Assembly (NCBI GenBank): GCA_030694005.1
Contig: JAUXZG010000104.1
Location: forward strand, 1-41,838
Source: Desulfobaccales bacterium
Lineage (GTDB): Bacteria > Desulfobacterota > Desulfobaccia > Desulfobaccales > 0-14-0-80-60-11
Length of the DNA stretch: 41,838 nt
Direction: 5' to 3'
Part shown: piece by piece, positions 15,945 through 24,784 of the stretch
How the letters are laid out: every line of letters begins with the position of its first letter
Numbering within the stretch: the first letter of the stretch is position 1
The notes under the pieces: generated by a model
The model's input: the letters and a program-made list of their open reading frames with translations, nothing else
The model's database searches: none
What the model was told of the DNA's origin: nothing
Position numbers and translations under genes: made by a program

Positions 15945-16017
15945 TGTAGCCGCAAGCTTTAGCTTGCGCCAAGATCCCTCGGGCCACGAAAAGCGCAGGC
16001 TAAAGCCTGCGGCTACA
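15945..16017. repeat. Nested inverted repeat TGTAGCCGCARGC, MITE-like
   Basis: Two 25-bp arms (15945-15969 and 15993-16017) are inverted relative to each other, 23 bp apart. Each arm also contains its own hairpin: left GCAAGC/GCTTGC, right GCAGGC/GCCTGC. The two differences between arms are compensatory within each small hairpin. Similar GTAGCCGCAGGCTTTAGCC sequences are common dispersed repeats in bacterial genomes, as I recall. Confidence 0.75.
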
Positions 16018-16773
16018 GAAAATCTCTTTCTGGGAGATATGGCTCAGTTCACGGTTGCCGAGCCCCAAACTTTTTAACGATATTCCTGAGACACGATACT
16101 AGCCCCACCCTGGACCCCAGGAGGTTTACAGACCTGGCCGGGCCTCGAAAATAGCGCTTTAGGGGGGAGGATCAGGGATCACAGGACGCCTCTGTTCAAA
16201 GTGACATTCGGTGGCCAGGCCGGGTGCCGGCTTTTATCATTTTGAGATTTCCTGGGTATCTCAGACCTGGTTTTTTTTCATTTTGGCATCAAGGGCAGGT
16301 CTTAAGGATGCCGGTTCACCCCCAGGGAAGTATAGACTTTGTGGAAGGGTCAGGGAGTTTCTTATCAGGGCGTGCCCTCCGCCACCAAGCCGCCCAGCCC
16401 AGCCGTTTACCGTTACCGTCGAAGGCGGGGCGCCTTGGGCCCCAACTTCACCGGCCGAATAAGAACGAAAGGGGTTGGGGGATGAGTAACCGCGGTGGGG
16501 CCTGTGGCCTTTAAAGGATGATTCTCCGCCTCTCATGGGAAAAATGGGGGAACTGACCCGGAATTTATTCCTTGATAACCTAAGTAAGGATATATGAAAA
16601 TCAACATAAAGGGCTCTCCCCCGGAAGCGCCTCTAAACAAGGGGTAGGGTTAAAAGCGGGGGAAACCTGGATAGGGAACGGGGCGTTAACCCATAGAAGG
16701 ATCTGTGGGCGCGGGTTTTGTTGCAATATTTAACTAGAGAGACTAAATGAAAAGTTTCACAAATACCTTTCAC
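16018..16773. other. Gene-poor region, no supported gene
   Basis: Together with the flanking repeat and terminators this forms about 1.1 kb without a convincing gene. Frames listed at 16211-16536 have no ribosome binding sites, contradict each other on both strands and have low-complexity proline/glycine content. Near 16239-16272 a TGAGAT/ATCTCA hairpin is followed by GACCTGG and eight T residues, which could be the end of a small RNA or decayed sequence. Confidence 0.4.
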
Positions 16774-16805
16774 AAAAAAGCCCCTCCCCCAAGAGTGGCT
16801 TTTTT
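16774..16805 (-). terminator. Intrinsic terminator of the FmdB-type gene
   Basis: AAAAAAGCC pairs with GGCTTTTTT across a 14-nt C/A-rich loop. Read on the minus strand it follows the zinc-ribbon gene stop by about 20 nt and ends in a T run. Confidence 0.65.
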
Positions 16806-16823
16806 GGCTTTTTTGCACCAGTG

Positions 16824-17009
16824 CTAGATGGAAGCTTTAGCCGGCAAGACCTGGGGGGACACCTCCTCGAAATACGGCCGGAAGACATCCTCATCCAGGC
16901 GGAGCATCAGGCTGCCGCACTGGGTGCAAAGGGCCGTGTGGTCATCCAGACCGGCCACCCGTTGGTCACGTCCAGCACAATCCACACATTGGTATTCATA
17001 AATGGGCAT
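16824..17009 (-). CDS. FmdB-type zinc-ribbon small protein
   Basis: This 61-aa protein starts MPIYEYQCVDC and has a second CxxC (LCTQCG), forming the single zinc ribbon of the FmdB regulatory family. The function is not established; members are named for a putative role in formamidase or amide regulation. The start at ATG 17009 is chosen because the family begins MPxYEY and a GAGGGGG ribosome binding site lies about 9 nt upstream; the track's longer start at 17042 is unlikely. It is transcribed divergently from pyruvate kinase. Confidence 0.88.
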   Translation of the reverse strand: MPIYEYQCVDCAGRDQRVAGLDDHTALCTQCGSLMLRLDEDVFRPYFEEVSPQVLPAKASI

Positions 17010-17236
17010 AATTAACATCCCCCTCGTAACTGTTATATGCAATATCCATACCTAATAATATCACATTTTCACAACAATCATGATTCCTTAATTTTAAATA
17101 ATATATCGAAAATTACTTTATGCTCACAAAAGTATTAGCATCAATCCCCTAAATAAGGTTGATGCGTTATGACCTCTATCCTGGGATATTTGCCCCATCG
17201 ATAGTAAGCCCACACTTTCAGGGCAAAGGAGGAGGC

Positions 17237-18667
17237 ATGTCCATCTTGCGGGAGAAAAGACGCACCAAAATTGTTTGCACCTTGGGACCGGCCTGCGCCG
17301 GTGAGGTGCTGCCCAGATTGCTGGAGGCCGGTATGAATGTGGCCCGCCTCAACTTCTCCCACGGCAGCTTGGAGGAACATGGCGCCTGGATCCGGCGTCT
17401 GCGGGACCTGTCCCAAGCCCGGGGCACACCGCTGGCCATTCTGCAAGACCTGGCCGGGCCCAAGATGCGCATCGGTGCGTTGCCCCAAGGCCAGGTGACA
17501 CTCCTAAAAGGGCAGGAATTCATCTTAAGCGCTACCCACCTGGAGGAAAACCAATTGGGGGTCATGGTAAATTACCCCCAGATCATCCAGGAGACCCCGG
17601 TGGGGGTTCCCCTTTTGCTTTCGGACGGTGAGATTGAACTCTTGGTGGAGGGCAAGACGGATCAGGCCCTTTTTTGCCGGGTGGCGGTAGGTGGGGTATT
17701 GCGCTCCCAGGTGGGAATAAATTTCCCCGGGCATTCCCTGTCGGTATCCGCCTTCACCCCCAAGGATCGGGAAGACCTGCGTTTTGGGATAGAAAGAGGG
17801 GTAGATTTCGTGGCCCTGTCCTATGTGCGTTCCCCCCAGGAGGTGATGGAGGCCCGGGACTTTATCCAGGGGCTGGGGGCCGACACCCCCATCATCGCCA
17901 AGATTGAAAAGCACGAGGCCCTTGACCACCTGGAGGAGATCCTGGAGGTGGCCGACGGTCTTATGGTGGCCCGGGGGGATTTGGGAGTGGAGGTGCCCCT
18001 GGAAAGAGTCCCTCTTATTCAGAAGCACATCATCGCCACGGCCAACCGCGCCGGCAAGCCGGTGATCACCGCCACCCAGATGTTGCTCTCCATGGTGAGT
18101 CATTCCCGGCCCAGCCGGGCCGAAGCCACCGATGTGGCCAACGCCATCCTGGACGGCACCGACGCCGTCATGCTCTCCGAGGAGACCGCGGTGGGCCAGT
18201 ATCCGGTGGAGGCCGTGGCATTTTTGGATCAGGTCAGCCGGGCCACTGAAGAGGGTTTTCCTTACGGGGCCTGGCTGAGGGCTCGAGAACCGCAAGGACG
18301 CCAGGAGATCTCGGAGGCCGTCAGCTACGCGGCTTGCGAAATGGCCATGAACCTGGAGGCTGGGGCCATCCTGACCAGCACCGAGTTTGGCGGCACCGCC
18401 CGCCTGATCAGTCGCTTCCGGCCCCGCACCCCCATCATCGCCCTGACCCCCAGGCCCGAGACGGTGCGCCGCCTCTGCCTCTCTTGGGGCGTTTTTCCCC
18501 TGCTGGCCCCAAAGGTAGAGGATGTTGACCAAATGTTACAGGTGGTGGAAGAAGAAGCCGTGAAGGCCGGCATGCTCAACTCCGGCGAACGGGTGGTCAT
18601 CACCGCCGGCACCCCCATCGGCACCCGGGGCACCACCAACTTAATTAAAGCAGACGTTATTGCCTGA
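17237..18667 (+). CDS. pyk: Pyruvate kinase
   Basis: This enzyme of about 476 aa converts phosphoenolpyruvate and ADP to pyruvate and ATP in glycolysis. Visible family motifs are TKIVCTLGPA at the N-terminus, MNVARLNFSHG, and the active-site segment AKIEK (K222, E224) leading to MVARGDLGVE (D248). NRAGKPVITATQML and LSEETAVGQYP follow. A C-terminal regulatory-type domain ends in GTRGTTNLIK. The start at ATG 17237 has a perfect GGAGGAGG ribosome binding site; the track's 17159 start adds 26 unsupported residues. It is followed by a full A-B-C repeat and then a glucan branching enzyme, so the two may be separate transcripts within a carbon-storage neighbourhood. Confidence 0.97.
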   Translation: MSILREKRRTKIVCTLGPACAGEVLPRLLEAGMNVARLNFSHGSLEEHGAWIRRLRDLSQARGTPLAILQDLAGPKMRIGALPQGQVTLLKGQEFILSATHLEENQLGVMVNYPQIIQETPVGVPLLLSDGEIELLVEGKTDQALFCRVAVGGVLRSQVGINFPGHSLSVSAFTPKDREDLRFGIERGVDFVALSYVRSPQEVMEARDFIQGLGADTPIIAKIEKHEALDHLEEILEVADGLMVARGDLGVEVPLERVPLIQKHIIATANRAGKPVITATQMLLSMVSHSRPSRAEATDVANAILDGTDAVMLSEETAVGQYPVEAVAFLDQVSRATEEGFPYGAWLRAREPQGRQEISEAVSYAACEMAMNLEAGAILTSTEFGGTARLISRFRPRTPIIALTPRPETVRRLCLSWGVFPLLAPKVEDVDQMLQVVEEEAVKAGMLNSGERVVITAGTPIGTRGTTNLIKADVIA

Positions 18668-18677
18668 ATATGGTATT

Positions 18678-18870
18678 TTGGGGGAGGGGGCTAAGGGGCG
18701 GAGGCCCACTTACAATCCTCCCCCAAACGCCCACCCCCAAACCCTTAAATTTAAGCCGAGGAAGTCGGGGCCAAAGGCCCCGCCTTCCTCGGCCCTTAAG
18801 CGGGTTGGGAGGGGGGCTTGGGGGGAGGGCAGGGACCCCTTACAAAAAAGGTCCCTGGCCCTCCCCCCAA
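18678..18870 (+). repeat. Composite three-hairpin repeat, full copy (A-B-C)
   Basis: A (about 18678-18725) is degenerate, GGGGGCTAAGGGGCGG with a weak complement. B (18755-18793) pairs GCCGAGGAAGTCGGGGCC with GGCCCCGCCTTCCTCGGC around AAA. C (about 18816-18870) pairs TTGGGGGGAGGGCAGGGACC with GGTCCCTGGCCCTCCCCCCAA. Between B and C is the shared CCCTTAAGCGGGTTGGGAGG. It fills the gap between pyk and the GH57 gene. Confidence 0.85.
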
Positions 18871-18898
18871 ATTACCAACCCCAAACCTGGAGGAGATC

Positions 18899-20641
18899 AT
18901 GTCGGAGCCCTTGGGGTATTTTACTTTTGTGTTGCATTCCCATCTGCCCTATGTCATCGGTCACGGCCGCTGGCCCCACGGGATGGATTGGCTGAACGAA
19001 GCCGCGGCCGAGTCTTACATTCCCTTGCTCCAGGCCTTTAACCGCCTGGCCGCGGCCGGGCGGCCCACCGGGGTTACCCTGGGGATCACCCCGATACTGG
19101 CGGAGATGCTGGCTGCAGACACCTTCCGGCAAGAGTTTAAAGGCTATCTGGACAGCAAAATCCAGGCGGCCCGGGAGGACCTGGAAACCTTTAACAGGTT
19201 GGGGGAGGGGCATTTTGCCTATCTGGCCCAGAGGTGGGAAAAACACTTTTGGGAACTCAAAAGGGTCTTTAGCGAAGACTTCGGCGAGGACCTCCTGGGG
19301 GTTTGCCGGCGGTTGATGGAGGCCGGGATGCTGGAAGTCATCACCTCTGCCGCCACCCACGGCTATCTGCCCTTATTGGGACGGGACACCGCGGTCCAGG
19401 CCCAGGTTAAACAGGGGGTGGCCACTTATCGGCGCCACTTCGGCCGGGACCCCCGGGGTTTTTGGCTGCCGGAATGCGCCTATCGCCCCCGCTATGAGTG
19501 GGTGGCGCCTCTGGCCGACCTGGCGACGGCGCCCGTGCTCCGCAAGGGGGTGGAGGAATTCCTGTCCGAAAACGGCCTCAGCTATTTCTTTATCGACTCC
19601 CACCTCCTGAAAGGGGGGCGGGCCATTGGCGTTTATAAAGACCGCTTCGAGGCCTTAGAGCGCCTCTGGGAGCGCTTCGCCGCCCAGTACGAGGAACGGC
19701 CGGAGGACCAGGAGAAATCCCCTTATCAGGTCTATCTGGCCAGTTCGGCGCCTCAGACCAAGCGGCCGGTGGCCGTCTTCACCAGAGACCCCAAGACCGG
19801 ACTTCAGGTGTGGAGCGGCGAATGGGGCTATCCTGGAGATGGCAACTATTTGGACTTTCATAAAAAACGCTTCCCCGGGGGGTTGCGCTACTGGCAGGTG
19901 ACTTCCGCCAAGGCCGATCTGGCGGACAAATCTCCTTACCACCCAGAGTGGGTAACCGCCCGCATTCACGAACAGGCGGACCATTTTGTGGCCATGGTCA
20001 CCGGCATCCTGGCGGATTTTAGGGCCGCCCAGGGAAGGCCCGGCATGGTGGTGGCTCCCTACGACACCGAGCTTATCGGCCATTGGTGGGCTGAGGGCCC
20101 GGAGTGGCTCTACCAGGTGCTCAGCCGGTTCCACGCCGGGGCCCAGGTCAAGCCCCTGGCCTGCGGGGAGTTACTGGAGAAGGCCGCGCCCCGGGCCGTC
20201 ATCTCCCTGCCCGAAGGCTCCTGGGGGGAAGGGGGCTATCACTGGATCTGGCTCAATGAGATGAATGCCTGGACCTGGCGTCACATCTACCCGGCGGAGC
20301 AGGAGATGGAAGAGCTGGCCGGGCTTTATGCCCCGGACCCGGATCCCCGGCTTCAGGACCTTTTGAAGCAGTGCGGCCGCTCCCTGCTATTGTTGGAAGC
20401 CTCTGACTGGCAATTTTTGATCAGCACCTTCAGTGCCCGGGACTATGCCGAACTCAGGCTGGTGGTGCATCACGACGATTTCCGGCGCCTGGCCGCCATG
20501 ACCCGGCGCTACGCCTTGGAGCGCACCCTGCCGCCGGAAGACTGGAATTTCCTGACATATTGCCAGCAGCGGGATGATATCTTTCCGGATATCGACCCGC
20601 ACTGGTGGGCCAAGGTGCAATATCCGCCGGAATCGGCCTGA
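18899..20641 (+). CDS. GH57 family 1,4-alpha-glucan branching enzyme (DUF1957)
   Basis: This protein of about 580 aa belongs to glycoside hydrolase family 57 with a DUF1957 C-terminal helical domain. It starts with FTFVLHSHLPYV (GH57 motif 1). The nucleophile segment WLPECAYRP has E192, and the acid/base segment PYDTELIGHWW has D389, as in thermophile GH57 branching enzymes. It would introduce alpha-1,6 branches into glycogen (EC 2.4.1.18). The start ATG 18899 is preceded by GGAGGAG; the track's extra 27 N-terminal residues are translated repeat hairpin. No other glycogen genes are in the window. Confidence 0.93.
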   Translation: MSEPLGYFTFVLHSHLPYVIGHGRWPHGMDWLNEAAAESYIPLLQAFNRLAAAGRPTGVTLGITPILAEMLAADTFRQEFKGYLDSKIQAAREDLETFNRLGEGHFAYLAQRWEKHFWELKRVFSEDFGEDLLGVCRRLMEAGMLEVITSAATHGYLPLLGRDTAVQAQVKQGVATYRRHFGRDPRGFWLPECAYRPRYEWVAPLADLATAPVLRKGVEEFLSENGLSYFFIDSHLLKGGRAIGVYKDRFEALERLWERFAAQYEERPEDQEKSPYQVYLASSAPQTKRPVAVFTRDPKTGLQVWSGEWGYPGDGNYLDFHKKRFPGGLRYWQVTSAKADLADKSPYHPEWVTARIHEQADHFVAMVTGILADFRAAQGRPGMVVAPYDTELIGHWWAEGPEWLYQVLSRFHAGAQVKPLACGELLEKAAPRAVISLPEGSWGEGGYHWIWLNEMNAWTWRHIYPAEQEMEELAGLYAPDPDPRLQDLLKQCGRSLLLLEASDWQFLISTFSARDYAELRLVVHHDDFRRLAAMTRRYALERTLPPEDWNFLTYCQQRDDIFPDIDPHWWAKVQYPPESA

Positions 20642-20850
20642 CCTTGGGGATTGTCCTGTGGCGCTTTTGCCACAATAAAGGGGAGTTTGTGGTTTTTTTG
20701 CCACATCCTGAAGGGATGGGGGATCCCCGGCCAAAGGGGTGGTCACCAGAAGTTCAACGACTATGGTGAGTTAACCTCTGGGAGGATTCTCCCGTCAGAA
20801 TTAATGATCCTGGTATGAGGATTGCACAATCTCTCAAGAAAGGTGCAAAT

Positions 20851-21768
20851 ATGTTGTGGCAAAAGACCCTAGCCCGATCCTTAAGTTTTACAGGCATCGG
20901 ACTCCACCGCGGCATTCCGGTAACGGTTACTATTTATCCGGCGTCAGCCAATCAGGGCCTGCGGTTTGTGCGGGCGGACCTGCCCGGCCGGCCGCAGATT
21001 CAAGCCCACTTTACCCGGGTGGTGGATACCACCCGGGCCACCACGTTAGGGGAAGGGGGAGCTACCCTGGCGACGGTGGAACACCTCCTGGCCGCCTTGA
21101 GGGGTCTTGGGGTGGACAATGCTCTGATTCAGGTGGAGGGGCCGGAGTTGCCCATCATGGATGGCAGCGCCGCTCCTTTTGCCAAGCTTTTGGCTGAGGC
21201 GGGGCTTAGGTCCCTCCCCTGGCCCAGGGCTTATTTCCTTATCCGACATCCGGTAGAAGTCCGGCAAGGGAACCAGTTTATGCGGGTAACCCCCGGGGAA
21301 CCCAGCATCACTTACACCATTGATTTCAGCCACCCTTTGATCCGGCGGCAACGCTACACCGTGCCTTTAAAGTCGCAGAGTTTTTATAGCGAGATCGCTC
21401 CGGCCCGCACCTTCGGCTTCCTTAAGGAAGTCCAGCATCTTAAGACCCAGGGCCTGGCCTTGGGAGGTTCCCTGGACAACGCCGTGGTCCTGGACGATAA
21501 CGGCGTCTTAAATCCCGAAGGCTTAAGGTTCCCGGAAGAGTGCGTGCGCCACAAGATCCTGGATGTGATGGGGGACCTGGCCCTGTTGGGCCTGCCCCTT
21601 TTGGGCCGCCTGGAGGTCAGCCGGGGGAGCCACGCCTTGCACCACAGTTTTTTCCTGAGGCTGATGAGCCAGGAAAACGCCTGGCGCATCTGGGTACCCT
21701 CTCAACGTACTCAGGAAAAACCGCATTCCTCGTTTCAATCACCTCTATGGGAGGCTGCAGCCGGCTAG
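20851..21768 (+). CDS. lpxC: UDP-3-O-acyl-N-acetylglucosamine deacetylase LpxC
   Basis: This 305-aa zinc deacetylase carries out the committed step of lipid A synthesis. Zinc ligands are visible as H78 (VEHLLAAL), H234 and D238 (RHKILDVMGD), and the catalytic histidine is H261 (GSHALHHS). These match the family's spacing. Other motifs are FTGIGLHRG and ARTFGFL. ATG 20851 has an AAAGGTG ribosome binding site; the upstream track start at 20815 is not needed. Its presence shows a lipid-A-containing outer membrane. Upstream 20657-20674 holds a TGTGGC/GCCACA hairpin of unclear role. A strong terminator follows. Confidence 0.97.
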   Translation: MLWQKTLARSLSFTGIGLHRGIPVTVTIYPASANQGLRFVRADLPGRPQIQAHFTRVVDTTRATTLGEGGATLATVEHLLAALRGLGVDNALIQVEGPELPIMDGSAAPFAKLLAEAGLRSLPWPRAYFLIRHPVEVRQGNQFMRVTPGEPSITYTIDFSHPLIRRQRYTVPLKSQSFYSEIAPARTFGFLKEVQHLKTQGLALGGSLDNAVVLDDNGVLNPEGLRFPEECVRHKILDVMGDLALLGLPLLGRLEVSRGSHALHHSFFLRLMSQENAWRIWVPSQRTQEKPHSSFQSPLWEAAAG

Positions 21769-21804
21769 TGGGGGAGGCGGTTTTAGGTCTCCTGTTCGCG
21801 GTTG

Positions 21805-21832
21805 GGGCAGGCTCCGTGCCTGCCCTTTTTTT
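21805..21832 (+). terminator. Intrinsic terminator after lpxC
   Basis: GGGCAGGC pairs with GCCTGCCC around TCCGT and runs into seven T residues, 36 nt after the lpxC stop. It is a textbook Rho-independent terminator. Confidence 0.92.
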
Positions 21833-21861
21833 GTAGGGGCGACCCGGCGGGTCGCCTCTAC
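21833..21861. repeat. Palindrome GTAGGGGCGACCC/GGGTCGCCTCTAC
   Basis: A 13-bp inverted repeat with one mismatch surrounds a 3-nt loop, right after the lpxC terminator. Its right edge supplies the TAG stop of mtaB on the minus strand. The GGGGCGACCCGGCGGGTCGCC core resembles dispersed palindromes I have seen in many bacterial genomes. Confidence 0.7.
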
Positions 21862-23165
21862 GGTTTCTGGACGGCCCCACCTGCCAATACTTCCCCTTGC
21901 AGCTTTTCCAGGCGCACCATCAGGCGGTGATTTCGCCACTTAAGCGGGCCGGGGAAGATTACTCTTAGATAATTGTCGCTCAGGCCCTTAAGCCAGCCTG
22001 CCTGGGGGGCTGGGCCTTCCACCAGGACTTCCCGTATTTTCCCCAGTTGCCTCTGCTGAAACTCGAGCTTCTTTCGCTGCCCCAGTTGGCGCATAATCCG
22101 GGCCCGGGCCTGAACTTCTTTGACGGCAAGGCGCGGCAGTGACGCCGCGGCAGTGCCGGGCCGGGGCGAAAAGGGAAAAACATGCAGGTAAGCCACCGGC
22201 AGAGACTCCACCAGGCTCCGGGTGGCTTCAAAGTCAGAGGCCGTCTCGGTGGGGAAGCCCGAGAGGATATCCAGACCCAGGGCCGCGTCCGGAAAATACC
22301 GGTTAATTTCCCGGACCAGGTCCTGGAAGTGCTTGGGGTTATAAGGACGCCCCATAGCTCGAAGCACCGAGGCCGCGCCGCTCTGCAGCGGCAGGTGAAA
22401 ATGGGGGCAAAACTCCTCCCAGGCGGCACACTCTTTAAGGAGCGCCGGCGTTATCCCCTCCGGCTCTATGGAGCTGAACCGCACCCTAAAAGGCCAGGCA
22501 GGTTCTTTAAGCCTCCGCACCAGAGCCGTCAGACTGCCGGTCGGGAGCAAATCCTGCCCATACTGGCCCAAATCCACCCCGGTAAGCACCACCTCCCGGT
22601 ACCCCAGGGCCGCCACCTCTTTTAGGGCCATAGTCACTTTCAGCGGTTCCATACTCCGGCTTCGGCCTCGCACCCGGGGCACAATGCAATAACTACATTG
22701 GCGGCTGCAACCATCCTGGACCTTGAACCAGATTCGGGTATGACCTGGGAAGGGGTGTACGGGCCAGGGGTGAAAGGGCTCGCCGCCGGAGTACCCACCC
22801 ACACAGAGCCGCGGGCTTGTGGTTTCCAGAGTTTCTGCCACCAACTGGGCCAACCGAAGCTTTTCCCGGTTTCCCAACACGGCCTGCACGCCGGGTAGGA
22901 CAGCCACCTCGGCCGGCGCCCGCTGGGCGTAGCAACCGGTTACCCATAGGGACGCTTCGGGATGCTCCCGGGCCACACGGCGGACGGCCTGCCGGGCCTG
23001 CTGGTCTGAACGGCCGGTAACGGTGCAGGTGTTAATCAGGATGAGATCCGGGGCCACCCCCAGCGGGGCCCCCTGCCAGCCCCGGGCCGTGAGCATCTGG
23101 GCCAGCCCGGCGCTATCACACTGGTTCACCTTGCAACCGAAGGTAATGATGCGGAAGTTGGGCAT
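21858..23165 (-). CDS. mtaB: tRNA t6A37 methylthiotransferase MtaB
   Basis: This 435-aa radical-SAM enzyme adds a methylthio group to N6-threonylcarbamoyladenosine at tRNA position 37. The N-terminal UPF0004 domain has FGCKVNQCDS, NTCTVTG and VTGCYAQ, whose cysteines bind the auxiliary cluster. The radical-SAM motif CSRQCSYC gives C153, C157 and C160, followed by PRVRGRSRS. A C-terminal TRAM-like segment (about 370-430) completes it. The FGCKVNQ signature distinguishes MtaB from MiaB and RimO. The stop lies inside a palindromic repeat. Confidence 0.95.
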   Translation of the reverse strand: MPNFRIITFGCKVNQCDSAGLAQMLTARGWQGAPLGVAPDLILINTCTVTGRSDQQARQAVRRVAREHPEASLWVTGCYAQRAPAEVAVLPGVQAVLGNREKLRLAQLVAETLETTSPRLCVGGYSGGEPFHPWPVHPFPGHTRIWFKVQDGCSRQCSYCIVPRVRGRSRSMEPLKVTMALKEVAALGYREVVLTGVDLGQYGQDLLPTGSLTALVRRLKEPAWPFRVRFSSIEPEGITPALLKECAAWEEFCPHFHLPLQSGAASVLRAMGRPYNPKHFQDLVREINRYFPDAALGLDILSGFPTETASDFEATRSLVESLPVAYLHVFPFSPRPGTAAASLPRLAVKEVQARARIMRQLGQRKKLEFQQRQLGKIREVLVEGPAPQAGWLKGLSDNYLRVIFPGPLKWRNHRLMVRLEKLQGEVLAGGAVQKP

Positions 23166-23191
23166 GGTTGACTTTGGGTTTATATGAAAAT

Positions 23192-23223
23192 AGCTTTCAG
23201 CAGTCAGCTTTCAGCTTTCAGCA
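23192..23223. repeat. Short TCAGC-type repeat tract
   Basis: Several overlapping units (TAGCTTTCAGCAGTCAGC, then two TTTCAGC) form a tract just upstream of mtaB. They match arms of the larger inverted repeats at 23424-23512 and 37117-37208. Confidence 0.6.
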
Positions 23224-23423
23224 AAGATTAAGGGTTGGCGAAGACGACCAAAATGTAGGGTTGGCACGGCCCACCATACAGTCTTAAATTACCGCCGGGG
23301 GCGGCTGTTCCATATTGTTTCTTTGCGGTCTTTGCGTCTTTGCGTGAGACATTTTCATCTTTCCTTGTGTCCATAAGGAAATGAACGTTTGTGTGGTGGG
23401 AGGGGCCGGGGAGGCAGGCATTC

Positions 23424-23512
23424 CGCGGTCAGCAGTCAGCGATCAGCAAAAAAAGTTTCTACGCGTTTAATTCATAAAAAAGCTGACTGCTGAAAGCTGA
23501 CCGCTGACAGCT
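23424..23512. repeat. TCAGC-type inverted repeat with AT-rich core
   Basis: The left arm CGGTCAGCAGTCAGCGATCAGC (about 23424-23447) faces a right arm AGCTGACTGCTGAAAGCTGACCGCTGACAGC (23480-23512). A 32-bp AT-rich core (AAAAAAAGTTTC...CATAAAAA) separates them. The arms consist of degenerate 7-mer TCAGCNN units. The mtaB-mnmA spacer (23166-23546) contains nothing else I can identify. Confidence 0.7.
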
Positions 23513-23546
23513 TCCATCGGCCCTTAGCCCCCTCCCCCAAACACTC

Positions 23547-24599
23547 TCACCTTATCCTTTCTTCAATCCAGCCGCCGCCCAGGAGTCGGTCGTTCTGGTA
23601 GAAGGCCACGGCCTGGCCCGGGGCCACGGCCGCCTGGGGGGTTGCGAAGATGACTTTCACCTCCGTGGGGCCCAGGGGGGTAATTTGGGCGCCGACCCCG
23701 GGATGGCGGTAGCGGATCACCGCCTGGGCTTCCATCCCCCCGCCGGGAGGGTCGATGAGCCAGTTTGTCCGGGAGGCCAGCAGGCCCGAGGAAAGGAGGT
23801 CCGAGCGTCTGCCGATCACCACCCGGTTGGTTTCGGGCTGGATTTCCACGACATAATATGGTTCCCGGGCGGGCACCCCCAGCCCCCGGCGTTGGCCCAC
23901 GGTGTAATGTATGAGCCCCCGATGCCGGCCCAGGATTTGCCCCTGGGGGTCCACCAGGTCCCCCCCAGACCCGCAACAACCGCCCCGGTCGCGCAGGAAT
24001 TCTTGATAGCGGCCTTCGGGGATAAAGCAGAGCTCCTGGCTCTCCTTATAGCCCCTGAGGGGGGGAAATCCCATTTCCAGGTATCGGGCCCGCACCTGGA
24101 CCTTGGTCATTTCTCCCAGGGGAAAGATAAGGTTGGCCAGAAGCTTTCGGGGCAGGCGGCACAGAAAATAGGACTGGTCCTTGTGGCGATCTACTCCCCG
24201 GTAAAGCCCCCAGGCCCCGTCGGGCCCCTGGCGCAACCTGGCATAATGGCCGGTGGCCAGATGGGTTGCCCCGGCGATCTTGGCTTGCTCCCAGAGGCGG
24301 CCAAACTTAATGTCGGCATTGCATTTGACACAAGGGTTAGGGGTGCGCCCCCGACAGTATTCCGCGACAAAATAATCCACCACCCGCCGGGCAAAATCCT
24401 GCCTCAGGTCCAGTACCTTAAGAGGGATATTTAGATGTTGGGCCAGGGCAGCCAAATGTTCCCTATCGGGGCCGAAGGAGGATAGGCGCAAGTTCACTAC
24501 CAAAACCTGCCACCCTTGACGCCCCAGTAAGGCCGCGGCCACGGCGCTGTCCACTCCGCCGCTCAGGGCCACCGCCACTTTATGGTCTCGGGTATTCAT
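23547..24599 (-). CDS. mnmA: tRNA-specific 2-thiouridylase MnmA
   Basis: This 350-aa enzyme makes the 2-thio group of the wobble uridine in tRNAs for Lys, Glu and Gln. Visible motifs are the PP-loop SGGVDS (13-18), the catalytic cysteine segment TPNPCVKCN (C90), TGHYARL, KDQSYFLCRL and the second cysteine in SQELCFIPEG (C191). The two cysteines are those expected to form the transient disulfide or persulfide. ATG 24599 has an AAAGGTGAG ribosome binding site. It lies next to another tRNA modification gene (mtaB) on the same strand, but a 380-bp repeat-filled spacer separates them. Confidence 0.96.
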   Translation of the reverse strand: MNTRDHKVAVALSGGVDSAVAAALLGRQGWQVLVVNLRLSSFGPDREHLAALAQHLNIPLKVLDLRQDFARRVVDYFVAEYCRGRTPNPCVKCNADIKFGRLWEQAKIAGATHLATGHYARLRQGPDGAWGLYRGVDRHKDQSYFLCRLPRKLLANLIFPLGEMTKVQVRARYLEMGFPPLRGYKESQELCFIPEGRYQEFLRDRGGCCGSGGDLVDPQGQILGRHRGLIHYTVGQRRGLGVPAREPYYVVEIQPETNRVVIGRRSDLLSSGLLASRTNWLIDPPGGGMEAQAVIRYRHPGVGAQITPLGPTEVKVIFATPQAAVAPGQAVAFYQNDRLLGGGWIEERIR

Positions 24600-24784
24600 G
24601 TGAACTCACCTTTGTTAAAAAATGTTTAAATATTTTAAAAGTTATGTTTAATTCTTGGCCTTGTCCTAATTATATATAATTAATTGATATATAAAGGAAT
24701 ATTAATCAATAGAGTTAGCGTCAAAAATTCCCCAGTTCATTTCCCTGAACATAGACAATTTTTCAGGCAGAATAAATCAGGAGA

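Noticed and set aside
16211-16536. Overlapping ORFs on both strands in the gene-poor region
   Set aside because: No ribosome binding site, conflicting frames, low-complexity content, no family match.
17525-18532. 335-aa minus-strand ORF opposite pyruvate kinase
   Set aside because: It lies wholly within the unmistakable pyk gene and has antisense-type composition.
18818-18898. N-terminal extension of the GH57 enzyme
   Set aside because: It is translated repeat hairpin; the GGAGGAG-supported ATG at 18899 fits the family start.
20657-20710. TGTGGC/GCCACA hairpin repeats upstream of lpxC as an operator
   Set aside because: The motif recurs three times, once inside the lpxC start, but spacing is irregular and no known regulator site fits.
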